DNA from: JBQTJJ01 sp052387235
GTDB taxonomy: Bacteria; Actinomycetota; Acidimicrobiia; Acidimicrobiales; GCA-2861595
Length of the DNA stretch: 12,652 bases
NCBI GenBank assembly: GCA_052387235.1
Contig: JBQTJJ010000132.1
Span: 1 to 12,652 of the forward strand
Direction: 5' to 3'
Shown here: in pieces, positions 5,497 to 11,636 of the stretch
Layout: the number at the start of each line of letters is the position of its first letter
Numbering within the stretch: position 1 is the stretch's first letter
Notes under the pieces: model-generated
What the model was told of the DNA's origin: nothing
Databases searched by the model: none
What the model saw: only the letters and a program-made list of their open reading frames with translations
Translations under genes and position numbers: made by a program

Positions 5497-6966
5497 ATGG
5501 CAGAGGAGAACGGCAGGGCCGGCCAGCAGCAGCTGGAGGGCAGGAAGCGGTGGGGCGCAGGCGTGATCCCCTACGCGAAGATGGGCTACTGGGAGCCGGA
5601 CTACGTCCCTTCGGAGACCGACGTCCTCTGCTGCTTCCGCATCACCCCCCAGGAAGGCGTGCCGCCCGAGGAGGCCGGCGCCGCCGTGGCCGGCGAGTCG
5701 TCCACCGCCACCTGGACGGTGGTCTGGACCGACCGCCTCACCAACTACGAGCGCTACCAGGCCAAGTGCTACAAGGTCGAGGCCGTCCCCGGCAGCGAGA
5801 ACCAGTACTTCGCCTTCATCGCCTACAACATCGACCTGTTCGAGGAGGGGTCCATCCCCAACCTCACCGCGTCGATCATCGGCAACGTCTTCGGCTTCAA
5901 GGCCATCAAGGCGCTCCGCCTCGAGGACATGCGGATCCCCTTCGCCCTGATGAAGACGTACCACGGCCCGCCCCACGGCATCGTGATCGAGCGGGAGTAC
6001 ATCAACAAGTTCGGCCGTCCCCTGCTGGGTGCCACGACCAAGCCCAAGCTGGGCCTGTCGGCCAAGAACTACGGCCGGGTGGTCTACGAGGCGCTGCGCG
6101 GCGGGCTCGACTTCGTGAAGGACGACGAGAACATCAACAGCCAGCCCTTCATGCGCTGGCGGGACCGCTTCCTCTACACCATGGAGGGCGTCCAGCGGGC
6201 CCAGGAGCAGACCGGCGAGATCAAGGGCCACTACATGAACGTGACCGCCGCCACCATGGAGGACATGTACGAGCGGGCCGAGTTCGCCAGGGACCTGGGC
6301 TCGGTCATCATCATGATCGACCTGGTGGTCGGCTACACCGCCATCCACTCGATGGCCAGATGGGCCCGCCGGAACGGCTGCATCCTCCACCTGCACCGCG
6401 CCGGCCACGGCACCTACACCCGCCAGAAGACCCACGGCGTCAGCTTCCGGGTCATCTCCAAGTGGGTGCGGATGATGGGCGTCGACCACGTCCACGCCGG
6501 CACCGTGGTGGGCAAGCTCGAGGGCGACCCGGCCATGATCCGGGGCTTCTACGACACCCTCCGGCTCGACTACGTGCCCGAGAACCGGGCCCAGGGCATC
6601 TTCTTCGACCAGGAGTGGGCCTCGATGCCCGGCACCATGCCGGTGGCGTCGGGCGGCATCCACGCCGGCCAGATGCACCAGCTGCTCGACTACCTGGGTG
6701 AGGACGTCGTGCTGCAGTTCGGCGGCGGCACCATCGGCCACCCGTCGGGCATCGCCGCCGGCGCCGAGGCCAACCGCGTTGCCGTCGAGGGGATGGTCAA
6801 GACCCGCAACGAGGGCCGCGACTACGTGAAGGAAGGCGACCAGATCCTCAAGGACCTGGCCAGGGGCTGCCCCGCCCTGCAGGTCGCCCTCGACACCTGG
6901 GGCGACATCTCCTTCAACTACGAGTCCACCGACACGGCCGACGCCGTCCCCACCCCGAGCTCTTGA
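5497..6966 (+). CDS. cbbL: RuBisCO large subunit, red-type form I
   Basis: Carboxylates or oxygenates ribulose 1,5-bisphosphate; core of an L8S8 holoenzyme. All active-site elements are present: GATTKPKLGLS (K182), the carbamylated lysine and metal ligands in FVKDDENINSQPF (K208, D210, E211), HLHRAGHGTYTRQKTHG (H300, R301), loop 6 AGTVVGKLEGDP (K340), VASGGIHAGQMHQLL and LQFGGGTIGHPSG. The overall sequence follows red-type form IC/ID enzymes, including EEGSIPNLTASIIGNVFGFK and the tail FNYESTDTADAVPTPSS, the kind of C-terminal tail that CbbX engages. An actinobacterial sub-branch often called form IE is possible and needs a tree. I chose ATG 5497 (489 residues) because GGAGGAG lies 6 nt upstream. 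An in-frame ATG at 5455, with GGAG just before it, would add 14 Arg/Glu-rich residues. First gene of cbbLSX; cbbS follows by 11 nt. Confidence 0.97.
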   Translation: MAEENGRAGQQQLEGRKRWGAGVIPYAKMGYWEPDYVPSETDVLCCFRITPQEGVPPEEAGAAVAGESSTATWTVVWTDRLTNYERYQAKCYKVEAVPGSENQYFAFIAYNIDLFEEGSIPNLTASIIGNVFGFKAIKALRLEDMRIPFALMKTYHGPPHGIVIEREYINKFGRPLLGATTKPKLGLSAKNYGRVVYEALRGGLDFVKDDENINSQPFMRWRDRFLYTMEGVQRAQEQTGEIKGHYMNVTAATMEDMYERAEFARDLGSVIIMIDLVVGYTAIHSMARWARRNGCILHLHRAGHGTYTRQKTHGVSFRVISKWVRMMGVDHVHAGTVVGKLEGDPAMIRGFYDTLRLDYVPENRAQGIFFDQEWASMPGTMPVASGGIHAGQMHQLLDYLGEDVVLQFGGGTIGHPSGIAAGAEANRVAVEGMVKTRNEGRDYVKEGDQILKDLARGCPALQVALDTWGDISFNYESTDTADAVPTPSS

Positions 6967-6977
6967 GAGGATCTGCG

Positions 6978-7412
6978 ATGAGAGTGACACAGGGAACGTT
7001 CTCGTTCCTCCCCGACTTCTCCGACGAGGAGATCCAGCTCCAGCTGGAGTACGCGCTCCAGAACGGCTGGGCCCTCGCGGTGGAGTTCAGCGACGACCCC
7101 CACCCCCGGAACAGCTACTGGGAGATGTGGGACCTCCCGATGTTCGACCTCGATGACGCCGCCGGCGCCATGGTCGAGGTCGAGAAGTGCCGTGAGGCCC
7201 ACCCGGACCACTACATCAAGGTGACGGCCTACGACCCGCGGCACTGCCGCCAGACGACGGCCTTCGACGTGATCGTCAACCGGCCGGCCGAGGAGCCGGG
7301 CTTCCAGCTCGAGCGCACCGAGGTCCACGACCGCAAGATGAACTACACCATCAGGGCCTACGCCCACAACCAGCCCAAGGGCCAGCGGTACCAGGAGGGC
7401 GACCGGTCATGA
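6978..7412 (+). CDS. cbbS: RuBisCO small subunit, red-type form I
   Basis: A 144-residue small subunit that caps the L8 core and completes the form I holoenzyme. It begins MRVTQGTFSFLPDFSDEEIQLQLEYALQNGW, followed by DDPHPRNSYWEMWDLPMFDLDDAAG and an extended C-terminus with VNRPAEEPGFQLERTE and RKMNYTIRAYA. This matches red-type small subunits, whose C-terminal beta-hairpin extension helps assembly without the plant-type chaperone set. GAGAGG precedes the ATG at 6978 by 7 nt. A TTG at 6963 overlapping the cbbL stop would add five residues and is less likely. The stop codon overlaps the cbbX start as ATGA, so the two are translationally coupled. Confidence 0.97.
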   Translation: MRVTQGTFSFLPDFSDEEIQLQLEYALQNGWALAVEFSDDPHPRNSYWEMWDLPMFDLDDAAGAMVEVEKCREAHPDHYIKVTAYDPRHCRQTTAFDVIVNRPAEEPGFQLERTEVHDRKMNYTIRAYAHNQPKGQRYQEGDRS

Positions 7413-8407
7413 GCGACGCCGAGGAGGGTGCGGCGCGCGGCTTCGGCATGCGCAACTCCGGGCCCTCCTCGGGTCGGCCCGGCAGCGGCGACGAGGCTGG
7501 CGAGCAGGAGCGGGCGGAGGTCCTCCTCTCCGACGAGGACACCGTCGACATCGGGAAGGAGGAGGCCTCCGTCAACACCAAGGAGGTCCTCGACCGACTG
7601 GAGAGGGAGCTGGTCGGCCTCGAGCCGGTCAAGGCCCGGATCCGGGAGATCGGCGACCTCCTCCTCGTCGACCGGCTCCGCCGCAAGTTCGGTATCGAGT
7701 CGACCCGGCCCAGCCTGCACATGTCGTTCACCGGCAGCCCGGGCACCGGCAAGACCACGGTGGCGCTGCGCATGGCCGAGCTGCTCCACCGCCTCGGCTA
7801 CCTGCGCAAGGGCCACCTCGTCGCCGTCACACGCGACGACCTGGTGGGCCAGTACATCGGCCACACCGCGCCGAAGACCAAGGAGGTGCTCAAGCGGGCC
7901 ATGGGCGGCGTGCTGTTCATCGACGAGGCCTACTACCTGTACCGCCAGGAGAACGAGCGGGACTACGGGCAGGAGACCATCGAGATCCTCCTCCAGATGA
8001 TGGAGCAGGAGCGCGAGAACGTGGTCGTGATCCTGGCCGGCTACAAGGACAGGATGGACACGTTCTTCCAGTCGAACCCGGGCATGGGCAGCCGCATCGC
8101 CCACCACGTCCACTTCCCCGACTACTCCCTCGACGAGCTGGTCGCCATCGGCGACCTCATGCTCGCCGAGCAGCGGTACGAGCTGTCCGACGACGCCAGG
8201 AGGGCCTTCCGGGACTACCTGGACCGGCGCATGACCCAGCCCCGCTTCGCCAACGCCCGCAGCGTGCGCAACGCCCTGGAGCGGGCCCGGCTCCGCCAGG
8301 CCACCCGCATCATCTCCGCCGGCGGCACCCTGGGCAGGGCCGACCTGGTGCGCCTCGAGGCCGAGGACATCCTGAAGAGCCGGGTGTTCTCCGACACCCA
8401 GCATTAG
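7409..8407 (+). CDS. cbbX: CbbX, red-type RuBisCO activase (AAA+ ATPase)
   Basis: A hexameric AAA+ remodeller that uses ATP to tug the RuBisCO large-subunit tail and release inhibitory sugar phosphates; red-type CbbX proteins are activated by RuBP. The 332 residues contain Walker A GSPGTGKTT (109-117), the central pore loop QYIGH (148-152), Walker B VLFIDEA (168-174), the YYLYRQENERDYGQE segment, and an arginine-finger region GMGSRIAHHVHFP (R229). The core closely follows proteobacterial CbbX. The first 50 or so residues are Gly/Ser/Glu/Asp-rich and look disordered, somewhat longer than in the well-studied proteobacterial protein as I recall it. GGAGG stands about 10 nt before the ATG. It ends tail-to-tail with cbbY, the two stop codons overlapping, so no terminator fits between them. 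Confidence 0.96.
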   Translation: MSDAEEGAARGFGMRNSGPSSGRPGSGDEAGEQERAEVLLSDEDTVDIGKEEASVNTKEVLDRLERELVGLEPVKARIREIGDLLLVDRLRRKFGIESTRPSLHMSFTGSPGTGKTTVALRMAELLHRLGYLRKGHLVAVTRDDLVGQYIGHTAPKTKEVLKRAMGGVLFIDEAYYLYRQENERDYGQETIEILLQMMEQERENVVVILAGYKDRMDTFFQSNPGMGSRIAHHVHFPDYSLDELVAIGDLMLAEQRYELSDDARRAFRDYLDRRMTQPRFANARSVRNALERARLRQATRIISAGGTLGRADLVRLEAEDILKSRVFSDTQH

Positions 8408-9180
8408 CCGTGCAGCAGCCGGCCGAGCGTGGCCAGGTCGAGCACGCCGGCGCACCCCGTGGCCCGGGGGTCGGCCACGACGCGGGCCGGGCGGTCGGGC
8501 TCGCCGAAGCCGTCCAGGACCACGCCGGCGGCCGACAGGTCGTGGCCGGCGGTGTAGCCGTTGACCACCACGGCGCAGCGCAGGCCGGCGCCCACCGCCG
8601 ACTCCAGGCCCTCGGCCGAGTCCTCCACCGCCACCACCGCACCCGCGGGCAGGCCGAGGCGCCGGACCGCCACCACGTAGGCCTCCGGGTCGGGTTTGCG
8701 GGCACCGACCTCGTCACCGGTGACGACCACCTCGAAGTCGACCCCGGGAGTGGACTTCTCGAGCACCCGCTCCACCCAGCCCCGGCTGCCGGTGGTGGCC
8801 ACGGCCAGCGCGCAGCCGGCGCCGGCCAGCTCGGCCAGGAGGCGGTTGGCGCCGGGCCGGGCCTCGATCCGCCCCTCGGAGATCAGCTCCTTCATGATCG
8901 CCGTCTTGCGCTCGTGCAGGGCGGCGGCCAGCGGGCCCCGTTCGCTCTCGGCCATCCCCTGCTCGGCCAGGTAGCCCTCGATGCGCCGGCGCCCGCCCGT
9001 CACCCGCAGCAGGTCGCCGTATGCGACCTCGTCCCAGTGGTAGGGCAGGCCGAACTCCTCGAACGCCAGGTTGAACGCCACCCGGTGGCCGTGGCGCTCA
9101 CTGTCGACGAGCGTCCCGTCAACGTCGAAGACCACGGCCTGCGGGCCGGTCCGGTGGCTCCCGGACGCGACCGCCGTCAC
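8404..9180 (-). CDS. cbbY: HAD phosphatase, probable CbbY (xylulose-1,5-bisphosphate phosphatase)
   Basis: A 258-residue HAD-superfamily phosphatase with motif I DVDGTLVDSE (catalytic Asp19 and Asp21), cap-domain signatures HRVAFNLAFEEFGL and TGGRRRI, motif II AVATTGS, motif III lysine in GARKPDPEAY and motif IV VEDSAEGLESA. The cap signatures and the EGRIEARPG segment match characterised CbbY, which removes the phosphate at C1 of xylulose 1,5-bisphosphate, a potent RuBisCO inhibitor formed by misfire. A 2-phosphoglycolate phosphatase role is the main alternative. It starts at GTG 9180 with no visible ribosome binding site, 13 nt after the previous gene's stop; a GTG at codon 16 is a possible shorter start. 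It is the last gene of a five-gene minus-strand operon and meets cbbX head-on. Confidence 0.88.
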   Translation of the reverse strand: MTAVASGSHRTGPQAVVFDVDGTLVDSERHGHRVAFNLAFEEFGLPYHWDEVAYGDLLRVTGGRRRIEGYLAEQGMAESERGPLAAALHERKTAIMKELISEGRIEARPGANRLLAELAGAGCALAVATTGSRGWVERVLEKSTPGVDFEVVVTGDEVGARKPDPEAYVVAVRRLGLPAGAVVAVEDSAEGLESAVGAGLRCAVVVNGYTAGHDLSAAGVVLDGFGEPDRPARVVADPRATGCAGVLDLATLGRLLHG

Positions 9181-9193
9181 CGCAGGGTGAGGG

Positions 9194-9652
9194 TCACTCG
9201 GGCGGGCCGCCCACCGGGGGGATGCCCTCCGGGAACAGGTCGTCGTACTCGCCGGCGGCGGCGGTGCGCAGGTCGGCGAAGGACTCGTCGATCTGGGCGC
9301 CCCACAGGTCCCAGGTGGAGAACCGCAGGCCCACCTTCTGGATGGCCACGGGCGCGGCCAGCAGGGTCTCGCCGTCGAGGAAGGTCATCCCGTGCTCCCG
9401 CATCGCCGCCTCCACCGCCCTGCGGGCCGGCAGGTCCTCGTCGGGGACGTCGACACGCAGCAGGAAGGTGCGGGGCCCGACCCGGAGGACGAGGGCCAGG
9501 TCGCCGCCGACCACCAGGACCGTGGTCTCGATGTGGAAGCGGTCGGAGAAGACGCCACCGTCCGCCCCGCCCAGATAGGCGGAGAGGACGGTGGCGTCGT
9601 CGACCCGTTCCCCAGGGGGCTCTCCGAACGGAGGGAGGAGCCCGCTGGACAT
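9194..9652 (-). CDS. Conserved-looking protein of unknown function (152 aa)
   Basis: I do not recognise this protein. It has no signal peptide and no membrane segment, is acidic, and should be cytoplasmic. The middle reads as alternating beta strands (HIETTVLVVGGDLALVLRVGPRTFLLRVDVP), followed by a helix (ARRAVEAAMREHGM), more strands (APVAIQKVGLRFSTWDLWG) and a helix-rich acidic C-terminus ending in Pro/Gly-rich residues. The pattern suggests a small alpha/beta domain. The ATG at 9652 lies 10 nt after the stop of the upstream small membrane protein without a clear ribosome binding site, so reinitiation is likely. It sits directly before cbbY in the same operon, which suggests a shared expression need but no proven role in carbon fixation. 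Confidence 0.8.
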   Translation of the reverse strand: MSSGLLPPFGEPPGERVDDATVLSAYLGGADGGVFSDRFHIETTVLVVGGDLALVLRVGPRTFLLRVDVPDEDLPARRAVEAAMREHGMTFLDGETLLAAPVAIQKVGLRFSTWDLWGAQIDESFADLRTAAAGEYDDLFPEGIPPVGGPPE

Positions 9653-9662
9653 GGGAGAGAGA

Positions 9663-9917
9663 CTAGCGAGCGATGCGCTCCACGCGGACGGAGGCGTCCT
9701 CGAGGCCGGCGGCTACGGAGGCCAGGTTGGAGTTGATCCGGTCGGCGGCGGGGCCGATCACATGACACTGGGTCTCGACGGCGCGGACGCCGAAGGTGAT
9801 CTTGGCCAGGGTCTTGTTGACACTGACCAGCTGCCGGGTGATCCGGTTCAGGAAGTACCCGAGCACCACCACGAACAGGACGATCTCCAAGACGGTGAGG
9901 AAGATGCGCAGGGTCAT
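9663..9917 (-). CDS. Small single-pass membrane protein (84 aa), third of three
   Basis: No family recognised. A hydrophobic segment at residues 4-24 (IFLTVLEIVLFVVVLGYFLN) is followed by a basic, amphipathic helical tail of about 60 residues (NRITRQLVSVNKTLAKITFGVRAVETQ...INSNLASVAAGLEDASVRVERIAR). The positive charges just after the membrane segment suggest that the tail is cytoplasmic. One Cys-His pair (CHVIGPAADR) is the only notable polar motif. The ATG at 9917 overlaps the preceding gene's stop as ATGA, with GGGAGG about 9 nt upstream, so the gene is translationally coupled. The tail contains V-x-V-N-K-x-L at the place where its two neighbours carry similar VDKVNEEL and VDDIDRNL. Confidence 0.82.
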   Translation of the reverse strand: MTLRIFLTVLEIVLFVVVLGYFLNRITRQLVSVNKTLAKITFGVRAVETQCHVIGPAADRINSNLASVAAGLEDASVRVERIAR

Positions 9918-10198
9918 CGGCCCCGACCTCCCCTGGCGGCGAGGAGCTCAGCGTGACGGTCGATCTCGGCCCCGAGCTCCTCGGTGCGGGCGACGGTCTG
10001 CTGCAGCATCCAGGTGGTGGCGGTGTTGGCGGCGAGGCGGGTGGCGGTGTCCCACACGTCCTTGAGGTTGCGGTCGATGTCGTCGACGAAGCTGACGAGC
10101 AGCGACAGCAGCACGATCACCGCCACGATCACGACGGCACCCATGCCGAGCGTGATCCACCAGAAGGTGACGTGCTCCGATTGCAGGGCGAACAGCAT
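9914..10198 (-). CDS. Small single-pass membrane protein (94 aa), second of three
   Basis: No family recognised. A strong membrane helix at about residues 13-37 (WWITLGMGAVVIVAVIVLLSLLVSF) is followed by an amphipathic helical tail (VDDIDRNLKDVWDTATRLAANTATTWMLQQTVARTEELGAEIDRHAELLAAR) that could form a coiled coil. GGAGGT lies 8 nt before the ATG at 10198. The start shares one base with the upstream stop (TGATG), and the stop overlaps the downstream start, so the three small proteins are made in tight coupling and probably in matched amounts. A membrane-associated complex is a reasonable inference; the substrate or process is unknown. Confidence 0.83.
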   Translation of the reverse strand: MLFALQSEHVTFWWITLGMGAVVIVAVIVLLSLLVSFVDDIDRNLKDVWDTATRLAANTATTWMLQQTVARTEELGAEIDRHAELLAARGGRGR

Positions 10199-10464
10199 CA
10201 GTTGCCACCTCCGAGTGCGGCCCGGGCCTGCTCGGCATCACGGACGATGAGCCGGAGCTCCTCGTTCACCTTGTCGACCTCCCACAGCGGCAGCGTGTTG
10301 ATCCGGCCTTCGTCCAACGAGGCCGTGATGGCCTCTGCCTGGACGCCGATCCGCCGGGCCAGGCCCAGGATCATGCCTGCGAGGATCACGACCACCGTGA
10401 TGACGACCAGTGCGATCACGAAGCCGATGTACCAGCCAGTGAGCACGGCGTCTCCGCCTTCCAT
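10198..10464 (-). CDS. Small single-pass membrane protein (88 aa), first of three
   Basis: No family recognised. The membrane helix covers about residues 11-35 (WYIGFVIALVVITVVVILAGMILGL), immediately followed by the basic RRIG anchor and a helical tail with INTLPLWEVDKVNEELRLIVRDAEQARAAL. The positive-inside rule puts the tail in the cytoplasm. An AAGGGGG tract stands about 6 nt before the ATG at 10464, and a good promoter lies just upstream, so this is the first gene of the operon that ends with cbbY. Its stop shares a base with the next start. Confidence 0.83.
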   Translation of the reverse strand: MEGGDAVLTGWYIGFVIALVVITVVVILAGMILGLARRIGVQAEAITASLDEGRINTLPLWEVDKVNEELRLIVRDAEQARAALGGGN

Positions 10465-10494
10465 TCGAACCCCCTTCTGTTTGGGTGCTGAGTC

Positions 10495-10524
10495 ACCATA
10501 GTCTTTCGACAGCTAGGTGGTCAA
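10495..10524 (-). promoter_or_regulatory. Promoter of the small-membrane-protein/cbbY operon
   Basis: On the minus strand TTGACC (10524-10519) and TATGGT (10500-10495) are separated by 18 nt. They match 5/6 of the -35 and 4/6 of the -10 sigma-70-type consensus, and the -10 has the actinobacterial TAnnnT form. The predicted start near 10488 leaves a leader of about 24 nt containing the AAGGGGG ribosome binding site. Confidence 0.6.
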
Positions 10525-10536
10525 TGCACATGTGCA
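10525..10536. promoter_or_regulatory. Perfect 12-bp palindrome abutting the -35 box
   Basis: TGCACATGTGCA is a perfect palindrome that directly touches the upstream edge of the TTGACC -35 hexamer of the minus-strand operon. This is a usual position for a class II activator or a repressor dimer. Which regulator uses it is not known; the two-component regulator or CbbR are candidates without direct support. Confidence 0.5.
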
Positions 10537-10652
10537 ACGAATCGCGGCACCGGAGGCGACATGTACCACAAGCCCCCCGGAGCCGTCCCGTCACCCGGTC
10601 AGCATCCCACGGGCCCGGGCCGGCGTCGACCCCCGCAGGGCGGCGCGCACGG

Positions 10653-10658
10653 TAGCGT
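10653..10658 (+). promoter_or_regulatory. Candidate -10 box giving a leaderless mRNA
   Basis: TAGCGT (TAnnnT form) ends 6 nt before the GTG start at 10665, the spacing expected when transcription begins at the start codon. No clear -35 is seen. Between the palindrome at 10536 and this box I see no gene or structured element. Confidence 0.4.
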
Positions 10659-10664
10659 GAGGGG

Positions 10665-11456
10665 GTGACCGACCGGCCCGACCCCAGCCAGCCCGACCCC
10701 GGGAACGACCCGGAGGGCGCGGGCGACCCGGTCCCCGCCGACAGCGAGGTCCCCGCTTCGCCCCCCACGCCACCGCCGCCTCCCCCGCCCCCCCCGCCGC
10801 CGCCGATGACGGGTGGCGACGACCCGGCGACCGACGCCACGGCGGCGGGAAGGTCGCCCCTGAAGGCGATCGCACTCCTCGTGGGCGTGGTGATCGTGGG
10901 CCTGGGCGCCTTCTTCCTGCTGAGGGACGAAAAGGACGCCGCCTCGCCCTCCACCACCAGCACCACTGCCGCAGCCGACGAGGTCGTCGCCCTCCGCGAC
11001 GCCGAGGCCGGTTTCACCGTCGAGGTCCCGAAGAGCTGGACCTCCCTGCGTGATGCCGACGGCGAGGAGCGGGTCCTCCTCTCGGCCGGGGGCCAGAACT
11101 ACTTCCAGCTGAAGGTCCGCACCGTCGACCCGGCCACCGTGTCGGCAGAGGTCGAGAGCGCCCTGAACGGCCTGGAGATGATCACCGAGCCCCAGTCGGT
11201 CACCTTGAGCGGCCAGCCGGCCACGCTCTACCTGTACTACACGCCGGTCACCGAGACGAGCCCGGTGAAGGGCGTGCACGTCCACTACTTCCTGCTCAAG
11301 ACCGACCGGCTGTGGTCCCTCGTGTTCCAGGCCCTCCCGTCCGAGAACCTCAACGACCTGGTCCCGGTGTTCGACCAGGTGGCCAAGAGCTTCACCATCG
11401 AAGAGCAGGCAACCGCCACCACCCGGGCCGACTCCACCAGCACCACCAAGCCCTGA
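10665..11456 (+). CDS. Membrane-anchored protein with poly-proline N-terminus and outer PsbP/DUF1795-like domain
   Basis: A 263-residue protein of unknown role. Residues 1-65 are acidic, Pro-rich and cytoplasmic, with a run of 12 consecutive prolines ending at residue 47. A single membrane helix spans about 67-87 (AIALLVGVVIVGLGAFFLL). A Thr/Ser-rich linker (SPSTTSTTAAA) then leads to an outer domain beginning FTVEVPKSWTSLRD, with the beta-rich pattern of the PsbP-like/DUF1795/LpqN group (FTVEVP..W, then LYLYYTPV, then LLKTDRLWSLVFQAL, then VFDQVAKSFTI), and a low-complexity Thr/Ser tail. N-in/C-out topology follows from charges around the helix. Twelve prolines in a row should require EF-P for efficient synthesis. 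The GTG start fits a leaderless transcript. The family call is by pattern only. It is divergent from the cbbY operon. Confidence 0.8.
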   Translation: MTDRPDPSQPDPGNDPEGAGDPVPADSEVPASPPTPPPPPPPPPPPPMTGGDDPATDATAAGRSPLKAIALLVGVVIVGLGAFFLLRDEKDAASPSTTSTTAAADEVVALRDAEAGFTVEVPKSWTSLRDADGEERVLLSAGGQNYFQLKVRTVDPATVSAEVESALNGLEMITEPQSVTLSGQPATLYLYYTPVTETSPVKGVHVHYFLLKTDRLWSLVFQALPSENLNDLVPVFDQVAKSFTIEEQATATTRADSTSTTKP

Positions 11457-11462
11457 GCTCAG

Positions 11463-11491
11463 GGCCACACCGGCGATGCGGAGGTGTGGCC
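11463..11491 (+). terminator. Candidate terminator hairpin after the poly-proline protein
   Basis: GGCCACACC (11463-11471) pairs perfectly with GGTGTGGCC (11483-11491) around an 11-nt loop, starting 6 nt after the stop codon. There is no U-tract. A GCGGC-GAA-GCCGC mini-hairpin follows at 11519-11531. Confidence 0.5.
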
Positions 11492-11606
11492 GCCCAGACC
11501 GGGCGCCGGCAGCTTGAAGCGGCGAAGCCGCCCCCACTGCTGGCGCCCAAGGGATACGAGCGAAGGGAGGAGGGCTCCGCCCGACGACACCGGAGCACGA
11601 CCAAAC

Positions 11607-11635
11607 TCACCTCGGAACCTCCGGTTCCGAGGTGA
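11607..11635 (-). terminator. Strong terminator hairpin of the J-domain gene
   Basis: TCACCTCGGAACC (11607-11619) pairs perfectly over 13 bp with GGTTCCGAGGTGA (11623-11635) around a 3-nt loop. It begins one base after the TAG of the minus-strand J-domain gene and is followed on that strand by GTTTGGT, a weak T-rich tail. The same stem can also stop plus-strand transcription from the left. Confidence 0.75.
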
Positions 11636-11636
11636 C

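Noticed and set aside
6963..6977. TTG start for cbbS overlapping the cbbL stop
   Set aside because: ATG 6978 has GAGAGG at 7 nt and begins exactly like red-type small subunits.
5413..6990. 525-codon minus-strand open frame opposite cbbL
   Set aside because: Val/Gly/His-rich antisense shadow of RuBisCO; no motif seen.
10780..10806. Microsatellite or frameshift in the poly-proline tract
   Set aside because: The codons are mixed (CCA, CCG, CCT, CCC) and the frame stays open into a coherent membrane helix and outer domain.
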